Source: Lanius collurio
Lineage: Eukaryota; Chordata; Aves; Passeriformes; Laniidae
NCBI GenBank assembly: GCA_020086605.1
Contig: JACBWW010000067.1
Coordinates: 442,425-506,424 of the forward strand
Direction of reading: 5' to 3'
DNA length: 64,000 nucleotides
Under the pieces are notes generated by a model that searched no databases, was not told where the DNA came from, and saw only the letters and a list, made by a program, of their open reading frames with translations. The translations under genes and the position numbers were made by a program. Below are positions 47,501 to 58,926 of this stretch, one piece after another; position 1 is the first letter of the stretch, and the number at the start of each line of letters is the position of its first letter.

Positions 47501-48949
47501 CCAGGAAATCCATAGCAGGTGTGTGTATGTTTGAGGAACACAGACAGGGTTGCTTTGGGTGAAACATCCCAGGGAATTGAGCTATGGCCCCATCTCATGT
47601 CCCACGTTTTAGCTGGACATGGTGGGAGAGGAAAGCATTTGGGGCAGACTGCAAAGTGAATTTTAAGAGACTTGACTGAAGCAGCACCTTGTCTCTCTCC
47701 TTCTCCCAGAGAGATCTCCCAGCCCCTGTATGTGCCACCAGCCACTGACTAGGACTGTTGAGCTTCAAAAAAGTGTTTTATAGGTCAAGTCTTTGTGTTC
47801 TCTTAGTGCAGAAATCAGCAATTTGTGAATGTGTGTGTCCCAGGGGCTGCAGCAGGGAGAGGGGATCTGAGTGGACAGGCCAGCAAAACACAAGGAAGCT
47901 GTTTCCTCAGCATTTGGAGACTTGGTTTTCTTACTCCTCTCCCTGGCTCCAAACCTTGTTATCAGGAGGCTCGAGGAAGGCAAAGGGACTTATGCACCAA
48001 ATCTCCTCTGTTGCCTCCCACCCATTAACCTTGCAGAAGGTGACTGGTGGCCCTTTGCAGAGAGCTCACTCACACCCACCTGAATTTCCACACACAGGGG
48101 CTCGATCGACTCCTTGTGATTTATTTTAATCTGCAAAAAGCAGCAGCTTGCTGAAGCCTAATGTGAAACCCCCACATACACTCACATTATATAATATGAA
48201 TCTAAGAAGATTAAATTATCTGGTCTGAGGAAACTCATGCACGTATGGACATACACATTTATTTATACACGGTCTGCAGGATAGCTGAGGGCAAAGCTTC
48301 GCTTCAGACGCACCGAACTTGTGCTTTTTTAACACTTAAAAAATGGGACAAATAATGTGTGTTTGGCCGTGCAGAGACACATGTGTGAAGCACGGCGGCA
48401 GCTGTGTCCTGTGTTTGAGGGAAACACGAGAAGGGTTTGTAACTGTGTGCTTGGTTTTATCCACTGTGTTGGCAAAGTCTGAGCAGCAGCATGGAGCAAC
48501 AGGTGGAATCCAAACAATCCCGGCACTAAACTTCACCTGTCAGAGTACGGCAACGTACTGCTCCCTGGGAAAGCAGACAGAGCAGGGAACTGTCCCCAAA
48601 AGCCCTGAGCATCTCTCAGCAGCCTTGGAGAGCCCGGCCCTCCCTGTGGCCAAGAGCCCTGCCTTGCAGGCTTGTTCCTCGGGGCGCAGCCCTTTTCTCA
48701 GGCTGCTCGAACACGAGCAGATGGATGCACAATGTCGGGACTCACGTTGAGTTTGAGGTGCCCAGGCCTTTCGCCCGAAGATGCACTTTGCCTTCCAGAA
48801 GTTTCATGTTGGGAGGGAAATGTGCTTCACCTACAACGGCCCACGGCGATCACGCTGCCCGGGCAGCGAATGGATTTGCCTCTCTCTCTCTTCCTGCGCC
48901 TTCCTGTCATTGATTCACATTGGTTTGCTAAACATAGCTCGGCCCCGAG
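41561..48949. other. Intergenic, no gene seen
   Basis: No supported gene or clear transposon end. It contains an A-rich low-complexity block at 43445-43570. It lies immediately 5' of LBH and is the natural place for LBH enhancers, but I can point to no specific one. Confidence 0.5.
43445..43570. repeat. A-rich low-complexity block with repeated CTGTTAAAAA-type units
   Basis: Dominated by A runs, with an irregular recurring unit (CTGTGTTAAAAAGAAAA, CACTGTTAAGAAAAC, CTCTGTTAAAAAAAAC). It looks like a decayed simple repeat. Confidence 0.6.
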
Positions 48950-49299
48950 AAGCTGCTCACTCAGCTTTCACTCCAGCCAGAGGTGCGGGGCACGAAAGGT
49001 GCTGGCAGGAGCGGGGCTGGGCGGCCGCTGCCCCTTCTCCGGTACGTGCCGTCCCTGGCCGTGTCCCTGGCCACCCCCCGCCATCACCACCATGAAGGGG
49101 GTGTCTTTGAGGCCCGCTTCGTGAGACCCAGCCGCAGACCTAGTGATGCTCCGGGTACCGCCGGTATGTCCCCCTGCGGCCGGCAGCGGAGGCGGGGAGC
49201 CGCATCCCACCTCGGCTCGGGGTGAAACAGCGGGAACTCGCCTCTCTGCACCGGGAGCACCCGGGCTGGGCCGAGGTCGCCACCGCCACCTGCTCCCGG

Positions 49300-49378
49300 G
49301 GCCGTGGGGCCGTGGGGACATAGGGACATGGGGACATGGGGACATGGGGACACACGGACACACGGACACACACACCCC
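49300..49378. repeat. LBH: GGGGACAT / GGACACAC minisatellite upstream of LBH
   Basis: A short array of 7-8-bp units: GGGGCCGT twice, then several GGGACAT(G), then GGACACAC units ending in CACACACCCCCC. It ends about 40 bp upstream of the CRE. Its strand asymmetry (G-rich top strand) could favour G-quadruplex formation and length polymorphism. Confidence 0.85.
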
Positions 49379-49416
49379 CCGCAGGCGGCGCGCGCCGAGG
49401 CCATTCATGAAAAAGT

Positions 49417-49424
49417 TGACGTCA
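49417..49424 (+). promoter_or_regulatory. LBH: Perfect palindromic CRE (TGACGTCA)
   Basis: The full 8-bp CREB/ATF consensus TGACGTCA lies about 80 bp upstream of the inferred transcription start. A CRE at this distance is in the functional range for cAMP/CREB- or ATF-regulated promoters. Confidence 0.8.
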
Positions 49425-49431
49425 GGCGTGT

Positions 49432-49440
49432 GGGCGGGGC
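49432..49440 (+). promoter_or_regulatory. LBH: GC box (GGGCGGGGC)
   Basis: An Sp/KLF-type GC box between the CRE and the TATA-like element. Confidence 0.7.
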
Positions 49441-49467
49441 TGTGTCCGGGCCACGCCCCCGGGGCCA

Positions 49468-49474
49468 TTTAAGG
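49468..49474 (+). promoter_or_regulatory. LBH: TATA-like element (TTTAAGG)
   Basis: An AT-rich island in GC-rich DNA, 32 bp upstream of a perfect initiator, which is the usual TATA-to-start distance. Confidence 0.6.
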
Positions 49475-49497
49475 CTGCGCGGCGGCGGGCGCCGGGC

Positions 49498-49504
49498 TCA
49501 GACT
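49498..49504 (+). promoter_or_regulatory. LBH: Initiator (TCAGACT), inferred LBH transcription start at A49500
   Basis: Matches the YYANWYY initiator at all positions and is correctly spaced from the TATA-like box. It would give a 136-base 5' UTR before the LBH start codon, with no upstream ATG. Confidence 0.6.
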
Positions 49505-49635
49505 GGAGGCGGCGGCCGAGGCGTGAGGTGCTTTAGTCGGTCCCGAGCAGCGCCGAGCATCGCCTCACCGTGTCCCGCAGCGCCTGGGTGCCCCTCCCGC
49601 CATCCCCCGCCCGGGGCAGCCTCCGCCGGGACTTC
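49500..49635 (+). other. LBH: LBH 5' UTR (inferred start)
   Basis: GC-rich leader from the inferred start to the LBH ATG. I find no upstream ATG in it. Confidence 0.55.
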
Positions 49636-49661
49636 ATGTCTGTGCTGTGCCCCCTGCCCTG
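49636..49661 (+). CDS. LBH: LBH coding exon 1: limb bud and heart protein, residues 1-8 plus two bases
   Basis: The exon encodes MSVLCPLP and the first two bases of codon 9, then a strong donor GTGAGT at 49662. Joined to exon 2 it gives MSVLCPLPCSDYLRSAEMTEV, clearly the LBH N-terminus (-C-x-DYLRSA-x-MTEV). From established knowledge, LBH is a small, largely disordered, acidic nuclear transcription cofactor, a Wnt target acting in limb, heart and mammary development. The full product here is 109 aa against about 105 in human. The start context is weak (TTC before ATG, T after). The next in-frame Met (residue 18) has a purine at -3, so a shorter isoform is conceivable. The exon follows a CpG island with CRE, GC box and initiator. 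Confidence 0.9.
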
Positions 49662-50434
49662 GTGAGTGGGCGCTTCCCGCGGGGGGCGGGCGGGGGATGG
49701 AGGCTCTGCCGTCGCGGGGTGCTGCCGGGGCCCGGGGGCGCTTGAGGCCGAGCCTCTGCAGCCACCCACCTGCCCCGGGAGGCGGCGGGACGGCGGGTGG
49801 CCCCGGGGAGCGGTTCTCACGGCGGGCGGTGAGAGCCGGGCGATAGCGGGACGAGCCGCAGCGGAGGAACTGCGAGCTGCGGGAGTTTGCTTCACTTTCT
49901 TACGCTGGAAATGCCATTAAGGCTGTAAAAGCCGAGCTGGAACTGGCCCCGCGCGCTCCGCTGGCGTGTGGAAGTCCCCGAGGTTGTAAAATAAGTCAGC
50001 GGGGTCTACAGCACAACGGCTTGAAAAATTTAAAAAACAAAAAAAAAAAAAACAAAAAAAAAAACAAAAAAAAAAAAAAGGAAAGAAAAGAAAAACCAAA
50101 ACCCCCACGCTTGCACTTTATTTACTATGTTTTTTTAAATTCAGCCTCCGCCGCGGGGCAGAGCTGGAGGAAGCGGAGTTAAAAGCGAAGCGCTGCTGCC
50201 GGAGCGTCCCCGGCTGAGCTCTTGGGGGGAGAGCCGGGGAGGTGCTCCGAGGGCATTGGATGTAGCTCTGGCTTACGAGGTACTGAGCTTTTTCCGCTGC
50301 CTTCCAAGGGGGGGCAGGAAGGAAGGGACCAGAAAAAGACTGCCTACAGCCTCTGCTGCTCGCTTCGCCGCTTGACTCGTGCTCCGTCCTCCCGGAGCCC
50401 CTCAGATCACTGGAATGCTGTCTTTTGTCTCTAG
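49662..50434 (+). other. LBH: LBH intron 1
   Basis: A 773-bp intron, donor GTGAGT and acceptor TCTCTAG at 50434. It is CpG-rich at both ends with an A-rich tract near 50034-50095. Confidence 0.88.
50034..50095. repeat. LBH: A-rich tract, (A)nC units then GAAAGAAAAG
   Basis: About 60 bases almost entirely A with interspersed single C, ending in a GGAAAGAAAAG purine run, inside LBH intron 1. No retroposon body is visible next to it, so a simple repeat is more likely than a SINE tail. Confidence 0.9.
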
Positions 50435-50537
50435 CTCTGATTATCTGAGATCCGCTGAAATGACTGAAGTGATGATGAACACCCCAGCCATGGATGAGAT
50501 CGGACTAAGCCCCCGCAAGGATGGGCTGTCGTATCAG
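50435..50537 (+). CDS. LBH: LBH coding exon 2: residues 9-43
   Basis: The exon starts after the acceptor CTAG at 50434 and completes codon 9 as Cys. It encodes CSDYLRSAEMTEVMMNTPAM and then DEIGLSPRKDGLSYQ, ending in phase 0 at CAG before the optimal donor GTAAGT (50538). The LSPRKDGLSYQ block is the conserved heart of LBH-family proteins and contains a Ser-Pro site and a small basic patch. The second in-frame methionine (Met18, GAAATGA) lies here with a favourable -3 purine. The intact frame and exact splice phases with exons 1 and 3 make the assignment firm. Confidence 0.95.
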
Positions 50538-53500
50538 GTAAGTGCTTTTCTGGCAGTTGAGGCACTAATCTCCTGTGGAATTGCCTGGGCTAGACTGTAA
50601 GCTTGGTCTAAGGTACCTTTCCGTAGCCTGACCTAATAGCACGTCTTGCCGTAGTGAGAGCTAGTCAACAGACTGGAATGTTTGCTTGGCAGGAGATGGT
50701 TGTGTAAAATATCACTCACTATCAGTGTGGGTTGGCAGAGGATTCAGTTGTTTTGAAGTGACTGAGCCCCCACTCATTCAGCATTCCCGGGGCTCAGTGG
50801 GAGATGGGTTAAAGAAGGATTCATGCCACTCAGTGGGCTGAGAGGGCTCTTGAGATCTTTGTAACACAGCATAGAGTTGATCTTCTGAGAGCAGAAGGAG
50901 GCTGTTTATAGGGCATCCAGACCTATTTGATCTAGTTCTTAGTTTTCCTGACTGATGTGCCCATTTGAAAGGGTTAATAGTCTTCTGTAGGATACAGTGA
51001 GGCCAACCACAGCCTAAAGGAGCCTTGAAATGTCACTGGAGATACCAGTACTTTGAGGCATGAGTTGCATTCCTTCTGAACAATGTAGTTAGCTATTAGT
51101 CTCTAGATCAATGGCTGGGATGAAAAAGTGGTCTTCAGCTAGATTGAGCCTTAATCCTTTAGTCTCAAAACCCCTTTCATTTCCTAGCCTATAGTTAAGC
51201 AAAGCACAAGTTAGGTACCTTAGCCTCCTAGCTCCATGGTTTCCTGCACTTCCAGGAGACTTGTTGATGAGATCTGACACAGATGCTGAATGCTGGCAGA
51301 TGACTTGCATCTGCTCTGTACATTGGGTGACTCTTACCGGCAGATCCAGATGTAGAGTTCATCCTTTGCAGATGTTACACAACCTGCACAGAGGCACTTG
51401 TTCTAAGTGTGCATTCAGATGAGATGCTGTATGTTTGCATATTTACCTCTGAAAAGGGAAGTACAAGGCAGCAGCAGTGCACCAGAGCATGAAATCAACT
51501 GAACTTTGTGCTATGGCTCTGGCCTCCAGCAGAAGCCAAAGCTATGTGGAAGAAAAGGGGATGCATTCCTTTTTTTAGTCAGGATTCTGGATAAGGCATG
51601 TTGTGTAGTTTATGGCTGTGCTATGCTTCAGTGCTTGAATTAGTGGGGAGTATGTGGCCTCTTCTCTTTCAGAAGGAGTGCAGAGGAATGACAGTGGTTA
51701 GACCTGAGGCAAACTAACCTGCATGTGATGTCTTTATGGGTCACCTTATGAAGAAGCTTAACACAGTCAGGTCAAAGGCTTCTATTTACCCATCCAAATT
51801 TCCAGGGAGAGGCAGAATCTAGGTGCCCTATTTGTTCTAATGATCACTTCAGTGAGGCTCTTCCCCAAGTGCTAATGACCTTGATAAGTCTTCTTGGGCC
51901 AACTGGAGAACAGGCCTGTTTGGTTTTGAGTGGATCACCTAAACACGTGATTCATAAATGCTGACTGCTCATATCTGTGAAGGGCTTTTGCATCCTAGAT
52001 CTATTCTCTTTAGTGGTCTAGTCACAGATGATTTTTTTTTTCAAATGTCTGCAAGGAACCTCACCTTGCTGTGAAAGCAAACTGATGGCAGCAAGAGTAA
52101 AGGAGCTGAAATGCAAGACTTTTATGGCACTAACAGTGTGTGGGCTGTGTATGAGATCTACCTCTAAATCAGGTTATTGTAAAGAGGATTGGGGAGCAGG
52201 ATCCAGCCTTCCTTCTCTGGCTGCTAGGCTGAGAATGTCACAGTGTAAGTCAAGGTAAGTTGAAAGCACCCTTAAAGGGTTGAAAACTCAACTGAGACAA
52301 GCAAGGGCAAATCTGATGCAAATAGCACCATGAACTTTTTGTTCTATCTCAGACTTTGGCACTTTGTGCCTCATCTTGCTGATGGAGCGAGTTTGGTACA
52401 TGGAAAATTGTATGCTTGTCTGAAAGCTGTAGTGCAATAACTTAAAACCAGACAGGGCTAATGGAGCATGACTGCTCCTACACTGAGGCTTGTTGTTCTG
52501 AGCTGCAGCATCTTCCTCCACTCATCTGCAGAGTCAGGCACTCACAGTGTAACAGCCCTGGGCTGGCTATGAGAGGCAAAAAATAAAAAGTGGAGCCAGA
52601 ACCAGGAGAGGCAAACTTTAGCTTCAAAAATGTCTCTTGTTCCTTTAGTAGGACTTGAATTTATTTTACTCCAGAGATGACCTTGGTTTGAGGTTCAAAA
52701 TTTCCGCCTTCAAGCTGTGTAGAGCAGGGACTGCCTGGGAGTTGGTCTGTGGGATGCTGCCTGTGAGACTGGGGGCTGCTTCTGCCACTGGAGGCAGGCA
52801 TGAAACTGTCTGGAGCAGAGGAGGTGTTACAGCACAGCAGCGCTGCTGGAATTCTAAAGCACATCAGTACCTGCTGCAGACAGACTTGTCTTACCAAGAC
52901 TACTGTTTCAAAGTCTTTTTGCCTTTACTTGGAAATGAACTGAGGAAGCAAGCTCATGCCCTGAGTATAAACTTCAGCAATCTGATTCCTCTGTCTTGTG
53001 GAGTTCATTGAACTTCAGAGCTCCTCTCTGTCTCGGTGGTTATGAAGGGAACTTGGGTTGTTGACTTTTTTCTTCTGCATCTTCCACCCTCTGGGGTGTC
53101 TGTCCGTCCAGACATCAGCTGAAGCTCTGTACTCCCCTCCCTGGTGAAGCACTGTGCCCGTTGCTGGGCTGCTCATCACTGCTCAATGGTGTGAAAACTC
53201 AGACTGCAGAGGTAATACCAGTATTAACTGAGTTGCCTCCATAGGCTTAAGGCAAGTGTGCTTTCTCATCTTAGGAATGCCCTTTTTCCAGTTAATATGC
53301 AAAATGCTTGTAAGCTAGTGTGCTAGCTTCAAAATCTTCCTCTGTAAGACAGCTTTCATTACTGTATTTGTGACAGCAAGCTGCTGAGCCCCCTGATGAT
53401 AGTTCAGCCAACAGATTTCAAGGGCCTGAGCAGAAGTGGGTGGTGAATTTGGGGCATGAGTCTCAGAACAGGGCAGCATAGACAAAACAGAAGATGTGAC

Positions 53501-56500
53501 TGAAGAGATGATGTCATGCTGGGTCTTGTGCCTGCAGTGAGAAGCTATTTCTGGATCTTTAATAGATGTCCCATAATTCCCATGGGACTTACTAAACAAA
53601 AAACTCATTGAAATGCAGCTGATGGCTCAAGTTGCCCCTGCTACAAACAGATGTGGCTATGGAGGGCTTCATGCACTTCCTGCCTGGCAATGTCCAGTGA
53701 GCCAGGCCGTTCCTGCTGCCAGCCAGAGCTAGTGCACTGTTTGCTGTTTCCCAGCCCTAGAAATACCTGTTCTTTGAAGAGCCTCATCAGCACTCTGCCA
53801 GCTTGTCCTCCGCTGCTGTCTCCCAGCGGCACGAACAGTGCCACTGAAACCGAGGCTGTATTAATCATTTTGTGGAGCTGCTGTCAAAACAGTGCCTTGA
53901 CCAGAATCCTACCTTGCTTCTTGGAAGTGGAGCAGGGTCTGAGCACAATGGAAAATACTTAGATGCCCAAAGTGTATGTTCTGAGCAAAAGCAGTGTCTG
54001 GAGTTGAGTGTGCTGCTCTGCTGCAGGCTGGCTGGCTGGTGACTTGCTGGTCCTTTGGGCTTCCAGGTAGGAGACTGGCCTGTGGGGGCTGAGCTTGCCT
54101 CCTGCCATCGGCTGAGGTTTGGTTGTCATGGGGAGCTTGAGCTCTGTAAGTCGTGATCGCATCATGCTGGGATCTGTCTAGGTTAATCACAGCCTGCTGG
54201 GAATCACGTCAGAGTGGCTGAATCTGGGTAAATAGGCTTAAGGCTCTATCCAGTGGCTATGCCAAAAGCCTGATGTTGGGGAAGTCATTTCTGGTGAGTG
54301 CAACACCTCTTCACCACTGGCTTCCCATGCTGAGGGGCTTGAGCTGTGTCTGCTGGTTTCCTCCAGTTAAATGACCACCAGTGTGTTACTGGCCATGGGG
54401 CTGTTGGCTCAATGGAAATTGAACTTCCTCTGTAATTGTTTTCTTGTGAGGTGCTTCATGTCTGTGCAGCCTTGATCTGTGCAGGGGAAGTCCTTCAGCA
54501 GAGCTGCTGCTTGCTGCTGTGGAAGATTTTGAGACAAGGCTGCAAAAAGGTGGTGATAAGCAAGCATGGCTGCTAGGCAAGATTAGTGGGCAGAGTCAAT
54601 GTGTATTCCAGGGTCTGGGACCTAAATGAAGAAAGAAGCAGGATATGGGATAAACAGATCCAAAAGTAATCCTGTTTGCAGCTATGCTGTGCACAAGTGT
54701 TCCACTGAAATCCAAACTGAGGACAGCAGCTCACTGAACACCTCACAGCATGGGTTCTTCCCCCCTACTTTGATGCCTTGTTACTCTGAGGGAAAATAGT
54801 TAAAAGTAGGAAGTTTCCCTGACATCATGCCCTGAGACAGGGCAGTATTTCTGTGGCTGGGGAGTTGTTGTGGCTCATCACCTTGAGTCACAGCTGCTGT
54901 GTACACACTTGAAGCTCGTTCTTGAGTCATGACTACTTGTGTGAGTAAATGTGTGCATTGCAGCTGGAGAAGTCCTCCAAAGAGGACACTGAGAGATGAC
55001 TGAGATACTTCCTGAAATGAGCTTGCCATGCTTCTCAATGGCAGTAAAGTTTTATTTTCAGAACTTAAATGATGGTTTGGGATTTGGAATACTGGCTTGA
55101 TACTGCTGAAGAAGCACAAAATTCAGCTCTTCAGCCCAAGGAGGATGAGTGAGATGTGTCCATCAGGTACAGGTGTGTATCCTGTACCTGAAGTGGGATG
55201 TCTCCCAGTATGGATTTTGCAGTCTTGTATAGTGCTACTACAATGAAGCAACGCTTTCCCCCAAACCAGTAACTTAATTTGGAAATATCTCATTGCTTTA
55301 GTCTCCCTGTAATACAATTTAAATAGTTTTCAGCCCCATGGGAGGGGAGACAAGCATTTTAACTATGGGTGTTGGTATGGAGTACACATGTGGAAGTTGT
55401 TTTGAATTTACAAGTGTCACTTGGATTATGGTAGTGCTGAGCTAATCTTCTTAATTGTCTGACATCTCTCCTGCTTTTGGTGTTTCTCCATCCCTGTGAA
55501 TGCTGAGAGAGGGTATGAGCCTCCCCAGGGCAATGAAAACTTTCCGTTCTTGTTGCCAAGACTTCATCTGAGGATAGCAGAGCTAGATCATCTGAAGCAG
55601 AGGCAAACATGATCTTCTTAAAATCATTTCAAGCTTTTTTGTTTTAAGTTCTGCTTTTCCCTGCCCTTTCCAGCTGCAAGGCAAGAATTTGGTCTATTTG
55701 TATGTGATCTGGGTAAGTTCATGAGGAGAGCAGTTCCCCAGACATAAATCCAGAGGGGCCTGTAAAAACCAGTCTTGCTGTAAGCAAGAGGCAACATACG
55801 TGTCCTCTGTGTGTCTAGAGGTGTTGCATGTGTCTCTTCATGGCCAGGATTGAGGGTCAGCTACAGGGGGAGGCTCTGTGGAAGCAGTTGCAGCCCCTTG
55901 TGCTGTATCATGCAAGTGAAGGGGTGGAAGATACCTTTGAATTGCTGCTAAATTTGCTTTTAGGCAGCCATCACAATGAGTTGGTTGTCACTTGTCCCCC
56001 AGCAAGTGACCAGGTCAGCCAGGGGAAGGCATCTGCCTCAGCTGTGTGCAAGGTGGCTCTGTGTCATGAATGAGAGGGAGACCTAACCTGAGTCTGTTGC
56101 CCTCTTTGTGGGGTGGGAGGTGCAGTGTCTTGCTCCCACGTTCCTGAGCAGGGTAATGTCAGCAGAAGGGCTTGGAGGCAGGATTTGCTGTTCCTGGCTG
56201 CTGTGCTGGAGGGTGCAGAGTTCCCAGGTGAGAGCTGAGTTGCAGCATTCCCAGTGTGGAGCTTGCTGAAGGTTAGGTAGGACTTTTTCTCCCCATTATC
56301 TAAATCTGGAGTGGGACCAGATTAGGTCTGTGGAACCAAGAAATGGTTGCTTGGTAGTGTAGCACTACTGGAGCAGGACAGAGAGAGCTGGTGCTTGCTT
56401 ATCCTTTTCTATAAAGAGGAGTGGGGAGGCTGGTTGGGATAACCTTTACACTTGGCTTCCTCAGATGTACAGTTAGCCTTAAACCCTTTTTCCTTGGGCC

Positions 56501-58926
56501 CTGGTGCTTGGCCTGCTGTTGCCCTGCCTGTCACATTGGAGGAAATCTGCCTTTCTGTATTTTTTCCATTGACTGTCCACACCCCTTCAAAGTGCAGTTG
56601 CAACATCTCCCTTCATGCTGCCTCAACGATTAAAAAGCATGACTTAGTGGAAAAAATCCCGACCTTCTTGGGTTCGGCCTGTCCTGCAGCTGTTTGAGAT
56701 AAGATTGTGCTGCAGTTTTTTTATTATTAAAAAAGCTGCTCACCACATTTTGTGGATATTTGTTTGTAAGGAAATGACTACTACTTAGTTTCTGGAAAAA
56801 AATCTGGCAGGCTATTTTCAAAGAAATTGCTCCAATTTGACCTAATGTGCTTAAAATAATAGCAGCCAAAGGTTAGTTTAATTATTATACTGCTATTTTT
56901 CTTGCATAGGAGGCTATTTTCATGACATTATCAGCTTATGTAACCTCTTGAACCACACTTTTTTTCCACTGCAGCCTTCTAAACCATGTAATGTCAAGGG
57001 TATTTTTTTTTCCCCTATCCTGGGTTTAGATAACTTGATGCTTAAGAGCCACTGACTGTACTTTCAGTAATGCACTGTGTGCCTGAAACTGCCTTTGTTT
57101 GGCCAAGCAGAAGCCACAAAGTTCCATGAAACAGTTGCTGCCTCACCGGTGCTGGGAGTCACTAATAGCAAGTAGCTCACTGCCCTGGTTGATGTGGCTG
57201 TGTTCAAAGGACCTCAGCTGCCCTTGTGCACCTGAAAAACATGGATGGTGGGAGCTGGACTCCTGCACCATTGTCCCCAGGACCAGATGATCACGTGCAA
57301 CCAGCCCCTGATTTGTGCATTTCCTTCTGTTACTTTGCCTGACTTTGCAGTAGGTAGCAGCCAGACGGCTGTCTCAGCTTGGCAGTCTGTTTGCCACAAA
57401 GCTTTTGGGTGTGAGCGAGAAATGAGGCTTGCACAGTAGAAGACTGAATGTTGCCAAGGAGGTGATGCTGAAGAAGGAGTTGATAGGATGTTATTTCACT
57501 TTCTGTGGCCAGGGCTTCCCAAGGTGGTGGGTACCCACATGATTGGCACAAGGAGAATCAGGCTCATGGTTAATGCTCAGGGCTCCTGGATGGGGAACCT
57601 GCTTTTGTAACTGGAACCACAAAGATCAAAGCAGATCAGATCTTGCTCTCAGACTGGCAGTGCTGCTCCCTGCAAGGATGCTCTTGCGACTCACTTGAAT
57701 GCAGATGATGTTCAAAGAAAAGTACAGCCAGATGACTTCTCACCTGGCCTACAACCTCAAGGGGAAAATGCACTTTGTCATTTTTTTCTGTAGGGTGTTT
57801 AAATGCAACTCTAATGTGAAATGAGCGCTGATAAAATAGTTTGAAATGGCAGGTGGTGGCTGTTTAACATTCTGGTTACTAACCAGGAGATCTGATGTAG
57901 CAAGTGGATTTATCACCCAGCAGTTCCCTTCTGGATGAGATGGGATTTGAAGCTGTTCCCCTAGCAAGTTACTCACAAGTAACACCACCTATTCTGTTCA
58001 CATTGCAATCTAGTCATGCAAAGCTGCTGCTAACACTGCACCAGTAATTTTATTCCTGTACTCATGCTTTGCCTCGGTTCCTAGTAGGACCAAAGTGTGC
58101 ATCCCAGTGGCACTGCCAGCGAGTATGGGCCCTGGGGCTGCTGCACTGCACGAGCTTGTGCATTCATGTGGCAAGCAGTGGGTAGGAGGGAATGGGTAAG
58201 GTCTGTGAACCTTGAGGGGCTGGAGATCAAGGAGTCCTCATAATCACTGCATAAGAAATACAGTGCATAACTGCTGGCTATGCCACAGGTATCCCTTTCG
58301 TGAAGAAATACCGTCTAGTCCCCAGCCCTTCCATAAAATGAGTGTCTGCTGAGTTTTGCTGCTGATGTATGGTAGCTGTAGTGTGCAGAACACTGCCAAA
58401 ATTGTCTCTAAAGTGCTGCTGAGCTATTTCAGGCTGGGCACTGTGGCCCTGGAGTGATACCAGGCACAGACCCTTGCTGCAAGGGCCCTGGGTTGCCATG
58501 AGCCTCCTGCCTCCCAGCAGCAGGGCCTGGAGAACAAGCCTGTTCTCATGTGCAGCCTGACCAGCAGCAGGAAATGAGATCTCAGATTTTCTGATCGAGA
58601 TAGCTCTGTGTGCAAACTCAAGAGCATTAATGCAAAAGCAGGGGTGGGGAGGAGAGGCATTTGGATAAATATCCAAAAGGGCAGATACCTATTTGCTGAG
58701 CACTATTCAAGCAAGCGCGTGCTTCAGAAGCCTCTTGGGCAGTGCTCATTTCCATTACTTGGAGACTTGAAAAGGTTATTTACAAGTTCAAGAGTATTCC
58801 CATCACTCAGTGGTTGACTCTGTGTCCAGACTAGTCTGCCCTGGAGACCTAAATGTCTCGAGCTGGATTGTGGCTGAGGCCGTGTGAATGCAGCCCCTCT
58901 CACAGCCTGTTCCTTGGCTCTTTCAG
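50538..58926 (+). other. LBH: LBH intron 2
   Basis: An 8.4-kb intron, donor GTAAGT and acceptor CTCTTTCAG ending at 58926. It has no recognisable transposon and only short, unsupported open frames on both strands. Large first or second introns of developmental genes often carry enhancers, but I cannot name one here. Confidence 0.9.

Larger units (their letters stand above)
48950..50400 (+). promoter_or_regulatory. LBH: LBH promoter CpG island
   Basis: A strongly CpG-rich region covers the promoter, 5' UTR, first coding exon and most of intron 1 of LBH, broken by a minisatellite (about 49300-49378) and an A-rich tract (about 50034-50095). Long frames on both strands inside it are compositional artefacts. 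Core elements are listed separately. Confidence 0.8.

Noticed and set aside
48968..49846. Long ORFs on both strands around the LBH promoter
   Set aside because: They arise from the CpG island and the minisatellite (Pro/His/Val repeats on one strand, Gly/Trp/Asp on the other).
50034..50095. A-rich tract as a retroposon poly(A) tail
   Set aside because: No SINE or LINE body or target duplication flanks it. It is better treated as a simple repeat.
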